Source: Durusdinium trenchii
Taxonomy: Eukaryota > Sar > Dinophyceae > Suessiales > Symbiodiniaceae
Direction: 5' to 3'
Length of the DNA stretch: 64,000 bases
Assembly: GCA_963970005.1 (NCBI GenBank)
Contig: CAXAMN010025273.1
Location: 479,596 to 543,595 of the forward strand
Both the position numbers and the translations under genes were made by a program. The notes under the pieces were generated by a model, which was not told the DNA's origin, ran no database searches, and saw only the letters and a list, made by a program, of their open reading frames with translations. Shown one piece after another: positions 60,070 through 64,000 of this stretch; within the stretch, counting starts at the first letter, position 1, and each line of letters starts with the position of its first letter.

Positions 60070-60137
60070 CCTTCAAGGGGTGTCTAATGGAGACCCCTAA
60101 GTAGTGTAGGGGCTTCCATTGTTGACCCCTTTGAAGG
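60070..60137. repeat. Short inverted-repeat element
   Basis: CCTTCAAGGGGTGTC at the left is inverted as GACCCCTTTGAAGG at the right, with a central GACCCCTAAGTAGTGTAGGGG. It is related to family B by its CCCCTTA-like motifs. Confidence 0.45.
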
Positions 60138-60169
60138 TGCTGGCACATGTTGCATAAAACCAGCATCGC

Positions 60170-60271
60170 CTGGAGCTTTGCTCCGCCAACTCTTTGGCCT
60201 TCGTCTTTGCCTCCGCTGCCAACTCCTTGGAACGTTGGAATGCGGTCCCAATGTGCTTCACTTTGGACGCA
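60170..60271 (-). CDS. Candidate coiled-coil exon
   Basis: The minus strand reads SKVKHIGTAFQRSKELAAEA then KTKAKELAEQSSR, an Ala/Lys/Glu-rich helix, ending at a GC donor (60169). It could belong to the GPAT 5' region or to the next gene upstream. Confidence 0.35.
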
Positions 60272-60461
60272 TGCCAACATCCATCAACATCCCGACCTGT
60301 CTTCAACCACCCCAAGATATCCCAAGATATCCCAAGCATCTTATTTAAAAAAAACATACACAACACATATTATACGCAACGAGTTCCTGTGTTCACTGTA
60401 GCATCCGAAGCCCTGATCCATCGCCGTTTGGTCCCTTTCTGTTTGAACCACACCGGTCCTC

Positions 60462-60600
60462 CCGGTCCACTCGGCTCGCTCCCGCTTGCTCCCGGTGACC
60501 GTTGCCCCGGCCTTGGTCACGGAGGCCAAGCGCACGAAGCGGTAGGGCGCCGTGACCCAGGCGCCCAGCTGGCCGACCTCAGCGGACGCCGTTGGAGGAG
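60462..60600 (-). CDS. Candidate exon, unrecognised
   Basis: The minus strand is open as EVGQLGAWVTAPYRFVRLAS and VTKAGATVTGSKRE, with higher GC content than its surroundings. Boundaries are uncertain and no family was recognised. Confidence 0.3.
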
Positions 60601-61861
60601 AAGATCGGGGGTGGAAAGGACAAAATCACACATTTGAGGTGAATTAAGGACACTTATGGCTGGAAATTTATAAGTGTGAGAAGACAGTATGTATATTATA
60701 TTATAGATGATGGCAGGCGATACGACAGCATGCCACGATGGAAGGAACTTTTGGCATAAAAAGCCATGAGTGATACCATGGCCCTCTAGGTCCTCTAGGC
60801 ATGCACATCGCCCCCCCAAAATGGTCCAGAAGTCAAGTGGCACGAGTTTCAAACGAATTTAACCTTTTGTTAATCCACTAGGTTTGCAATTCCAAGTGCT
60901 CAGGCTTCCGGCTTAGACCCAAACAGTTAACTGGCTCTTGATATGTGGCATTTTGGGAGCGTTCGAACTTGGCTGCTGGACACTCAGATCCCATACCCTA
61001 GGGATCCAAGTACCTTCTCAGAAGGTGAGTGCAAACACTGTTACGTAGGTTTGGAGGGTCCAGTCGTACCTTCTGATACCTCTTAATAGGTAACACATCC
61101 CATCCGACCATCCGAATGTGACCCACGGCCGCCGCGTGGTCGAGGAGCCAAGTTCAAGGACTGCCGAGAGCAAAGAGCCAAAAGTAAGAAGGCGCAAAAC
61201 CTCGCGTCATCGGCACCGCTCCGTCGGGTCCGCCGGGTCCGTCGGGTCCGGCCGATGCAGAACTCGAAAGCAACTGAAGCAGTCGAGAGTGGAAAGCAAC
61301 TGAAAGCAAAGATGGGATCCTGAAGCAGCTAGACTCGCTAGACCTCTAAAAATGGGCCACAACACGTTCCTGAAAATGTGACGAACTGACTTGGTGATCC
61401 TCTTCCCGTGCTCCTCAGAAACCGCCACTTAAAGGGACACCGCCTCTCGTCACTAAAAAAAGGTACTCCCTAAGGTACAGCCCTTGTAGCGATGCCCTTG
61501 TTTCTAGTACAAGGCCCTTGTGACCAGGTCAAAATCCATGTGACCTGCTGTGTCAGTCTGTGTCATGTGTCATTCGCCCATCTTTGCACCTGGCACCCTT
61601 CATGGCCAGATGTGATGGGCAGCAGGGGGCGGATCTCTATCTTCGTGTGAAGCGTTCGATTTGACCAAACAACGAACATGGGTGAGGCCCCATGGTCGTG
61701 CCGGAGTGCATGTGTTGGGGTTGGCCATGGTCTCTGCCTCGGTCGACCCTTCCAAAGGAAAAACGGTCACCGGTGACCCTGCGGGGGTGACGTTTCAGGG
61801 AACCGATCGTTTCTACTCGAAGCAATGCTGAAAAAGAGGGACAAACATGTAGAAACATTGT

Positions 61862-61902
61862 ATGTTGTTGCTGTTGCTGTTGTTGTTGCTGTTGTTGTTC
61901 AG
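61862..61902. repeat. GTTGCT trinucleotide repeat
   Basis: GTT and GCT triplets alternate over about 40 bp. Confidence 0.75.
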
Positions 61903-62082
61903 GAAGGTGCTAATTAGATGGATTGACTGCTTGTTTCCACAGGATTCACATGGCCCTCAGGTTCCAGTTCTCTTCTGAACCTCTCGGTGGTGGGTCTTTC
62001 CATGCTTTCTTCGCCTTCCCTCTCCGAGCCAAACCGGCCCGGGCGGGGCCGAAGACTGCAAGCTGACCCGGACACCCCGTAT

Positions 62083-62190
62083 ACCCGGACACGACCTGTA
62101 ATGGGACTGGTCTATTTACCGAGAAACGGCCAGGGGTGGTTCTGGGAGTCAATTGATCGGCATATATGGCAGTCCCATGGAGTGTCTGGG
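62083..62190. repeat. MITE family A copy
   Basis: Left CCCGGACACGACCTGTAATG and GGACTGG; right CAATTGATCGGCATATATGG and CAGTCCCATGGAGTGTCTGG. Same layout as the copies at 55568 and 57734. Confidence 0.65.
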
Positions 62191-62645
62191 TTATAAACCA
62201 CTGATCATACAACAAAAAGCAGCCTCCCATGGGGGGGGTGCTTGGCGAACCAGCCCAGCCCCTCAGATCCAAAAGTCATCTCGACCGTCATCGACCGTCC
62301 CCCAAGGTGGGACAGTGACAGGCCAAGATGGATCAAATATGATCAAATCATGTCAGGTGGGGACGCCTACCATGCCTGGACCATCCATCATGCGACCATC
62401 CAAAATGGCCAGATCTGCATCGAAGCTACACATCAAAAGGCCGGGCAAACACAAAATCGCTGCAGGGTCAGCATCCGTGCAGTTCCTCTATCGCCAATAT
62501 TGGCCATGAAATGCCATGCTGAGTGACACTTCCAAGATTTTTGGGAAATCTTAATGCAACTGCTCCCTCCGCTCCCCCCGCCGGTCCGCCGGTTTCATCA
62601 TCCGTCCCTGCGGTTTCCTCACCTCGCGGAGACGCAGAGCCTCAC

Positions 62646-62775
62646 CTCGTCGACAGGAGGGTTCCCTGGAACGTTGGAAGAAGTGACACCCACGACACGC
62701 ATGGCACTGCCCTCTTGGGTGCTCTGGTCGTGGCCATTGTGGCAGGTGCCCTGGTTGTGCTTGGTTGCCCTGTTG
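62646..62775 (-). CDS. Candidate minus-strand exon, overlapping a plus-strand ORF
   Basis: The minus strand reads NQGTCHNGHDQSTQEGSAM and RVVGVTSSNVPGNPPVDE, ending at a strong GTGAGG donor (62645). The plus strand of the same DNA lies in a 143-codon ORF (62523-62954) with a hydrophobic run, ALLGALVVAIVAGALVVLG. I prefer the minus reading because of the donor and because all clear genes here are on that strand, but I cannot exclude the plus-strand membrane protein. Confidence 0.3.
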
Positions 62776-63313
62776 GGAGAGAGGAAAGAAATGGAAAGAA
62801 ATGGTATATAGTCTTTCCTCCTGAAGTCATGTCACATGTGGTCCTCTTTTTTGGAGGCTGCGTTCATGTGTGGTTTATGCAGGCGCTTGAGCCAAACCGG
62901 TCACCAAGGCAGCCGGGAGACGAGTCGGTAGACCGGGTCGTCCAGGTTGGGTGACGAGTCGGTTTAGTCGGTCTGGAGGTCGCAAGTGTGAGAACTTCAA
63001 GAGTTCCCAGTTCAGGTCTCTTGAGGTCTCTTGATGAGAAAAGAACTTGCTCAAACGACACCATGAAGACAAACCATCCCCACATCGATCCAGTTGACAT
63101 CCTTGACATGGATCAGGGTGATCATATATGGATCAAGCAAGCCCGCCGGACCTGGAGAATCAAACACCTATATATATATATATATATACTCGATCTATAC
63201 ATATCTAAAGTATCTAATATAGTACATAATTACTGTCGATGGGGGTTCATCAACAGCAAGGGCATCTCTTGGCGTTTGGCATGTGACATGTATTTCCCAC
63301 AGCTCTTGGGGCC

Positions 63314-63411
63314 CTAAACACGCATGTCCCGAAACATGCTCGTGGCACGCTCCGCGCTTCGAACAACGCGCTTCTCATCTTCTTCGGTCTTCGGGCGGGT
63401 CTGCGAACTGT
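63314..63411 (-). CDS. Candidate terminal exon, unrecognised
   Basis: After an acceptor CGACAG the minus strand reads SQTRPKTEEDEKRVV and RSAERATSMFRDMRV, then TAG at 63316-63314. It is charged and possibly helical. Nothing upstream was joined to it. Confidence 0.35.
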
Positions 63412-64000
63412 CGCACGAGGCCAGACCGGAGGGGGGGTCCGGAATGCATCTGGTGCATGTCGTAAAAACGAACGAAGCAACACCAGGTAGGTCAGATCTG
63501 GTCGGACCTGGTCGGTAGCGACGTGCAACCGGACTCCAGTGACGACGAAGGTCGGTTTTACCGGCACTGACCGGTTGGTGGATCCTAGTGCAAGTTGCAT
63601 CAAAGCTCGTTTGATTTGTATTCAATATCTGGTAGAATAAGGTTTGGCTCTGACTCGGGGTGTGAAGTGTCCCCTCACCTCCGAGTTAGTTACAGCCGGC
63701 TAGCCTTAGGGCCGCGCGACTGTGCGGACGTGCATGGTCACTGCGGTTCGCTTGTTCATCTTCTACCTGATCCCGATCTTCTTACTCTGTCTGCCACCAA
63801 GATTTGAAGGTGAAGCGCCTCAAAGAACCTGGGTGGCACAGGAATCGGAGAAGAAGAAGACAAGCTGCAAGGAGAACTTTGAGAACCTGGAGTCAAGGTC
63901 TCAAGGTAAGCAACCATCGTCTGAGTGGTGCAATAGCACGTATTGTTACGCACCACGGCAGTTCATTGCCGGGACAGATATCCACAATGCCTCTCAGGTG

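Larger units (their letters stand above)
60605..62520. other. No supported gene
   Basis: Contains the triplet repeat at 61862-61902 and the family A MITE at 62083-62190. No convincing exon was found. Confidence 0.3.

Noticed and set aside
1-64000. Relict dinoflagellate spliced-leader sequence (TTTTGGCTCAAG-type)
   Set aside because: I looked for it upstream of exons as a sign of retroposed genes and found no convincing match; a short GCTCAAG match near 28740 lacks the rest.
1-64000. tRNA, rRNA, CRISPR array or retrotransposon reverse transcriptase
   Set aside because: No cloverleaf with a matching B box, rRNA core, regular spacer array or RT motif was seen by eye; a tRNAscan or HMM run would be needed to exclude them fully.

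Overview
This 64 kb window is a piece of a protist nuclear genome, most probably a dinoflagellate of the Symbiodiniaceae type (inference from sequence features, not from a search). Genes are broken into small exons of about 35-135 bp. They use AG acceptors with GT donors mixed with many GC donors (typically AAG|GC) and a few apparent GA donors, and every gene I could reconstruct lies on the minus strand. Long open frames are absent except inside one transposon. The gene families also fit: a plastid-type glycerol-3-phosphate acyltransferase, a membrane protein with paired CINQ and RLWC-type motifs, and a secreted cysteine-rich repeat protein. I saw no rRNA, tRNA, CRISPR or bacterial operon structure.

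Layout from left to right. 1-8.86 kb: mostly non-coding, with two isolated minus-strand exons (about 1.3 and 5.1 kb), one unrecognised 170-codon ORF (6946-7458) and a MITE-like hairpin. 8,874-16,673: a 7.8 kb DNA transposon with matching terminal inverted repeats and a perfect 9-bp target-site duplication. It carries a minus-strand multi-exon gene for a composite protein: an N-terminal region, a C19 (USP-type) deubiquitinase, a P-loop region, and a Mutator-like (MULE) transposase with zinc-binding N-terminus, DDE-type core and SWIM finger. The transposase part has three frame breaks. 17.4-20.9 kb: CINQ/RLWC membrane protein. 26.2-30.9 kb: cysteine-rich secreted protein with a signal-peptide first exon. 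33.7-42.6 kb: a TPR protein of about 16 exons. 44.5-49.5 kb: an unrecognised but clearly spliced gene. 51.9-57.7 kb: plastid-type GPAT, ten exons of which join in phase to a stop codon. 57.7-64 kb: scattered candidate exons, MITEs and duplications.

The host genes share no obvious pathway. The unidirectional array and the intron type are what unify them. The most interesting object is the transposon, because a deubiquitinase and an ATPase-like region appear to be spliced in frame upstream of a MULE transposase. Several inverted-repeat elements sit inside introns, including three in one GPAT intron. Exon boundaries given below come from reading frame, family resemblance and splice-phase matching. 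They are not supported by transcript data.
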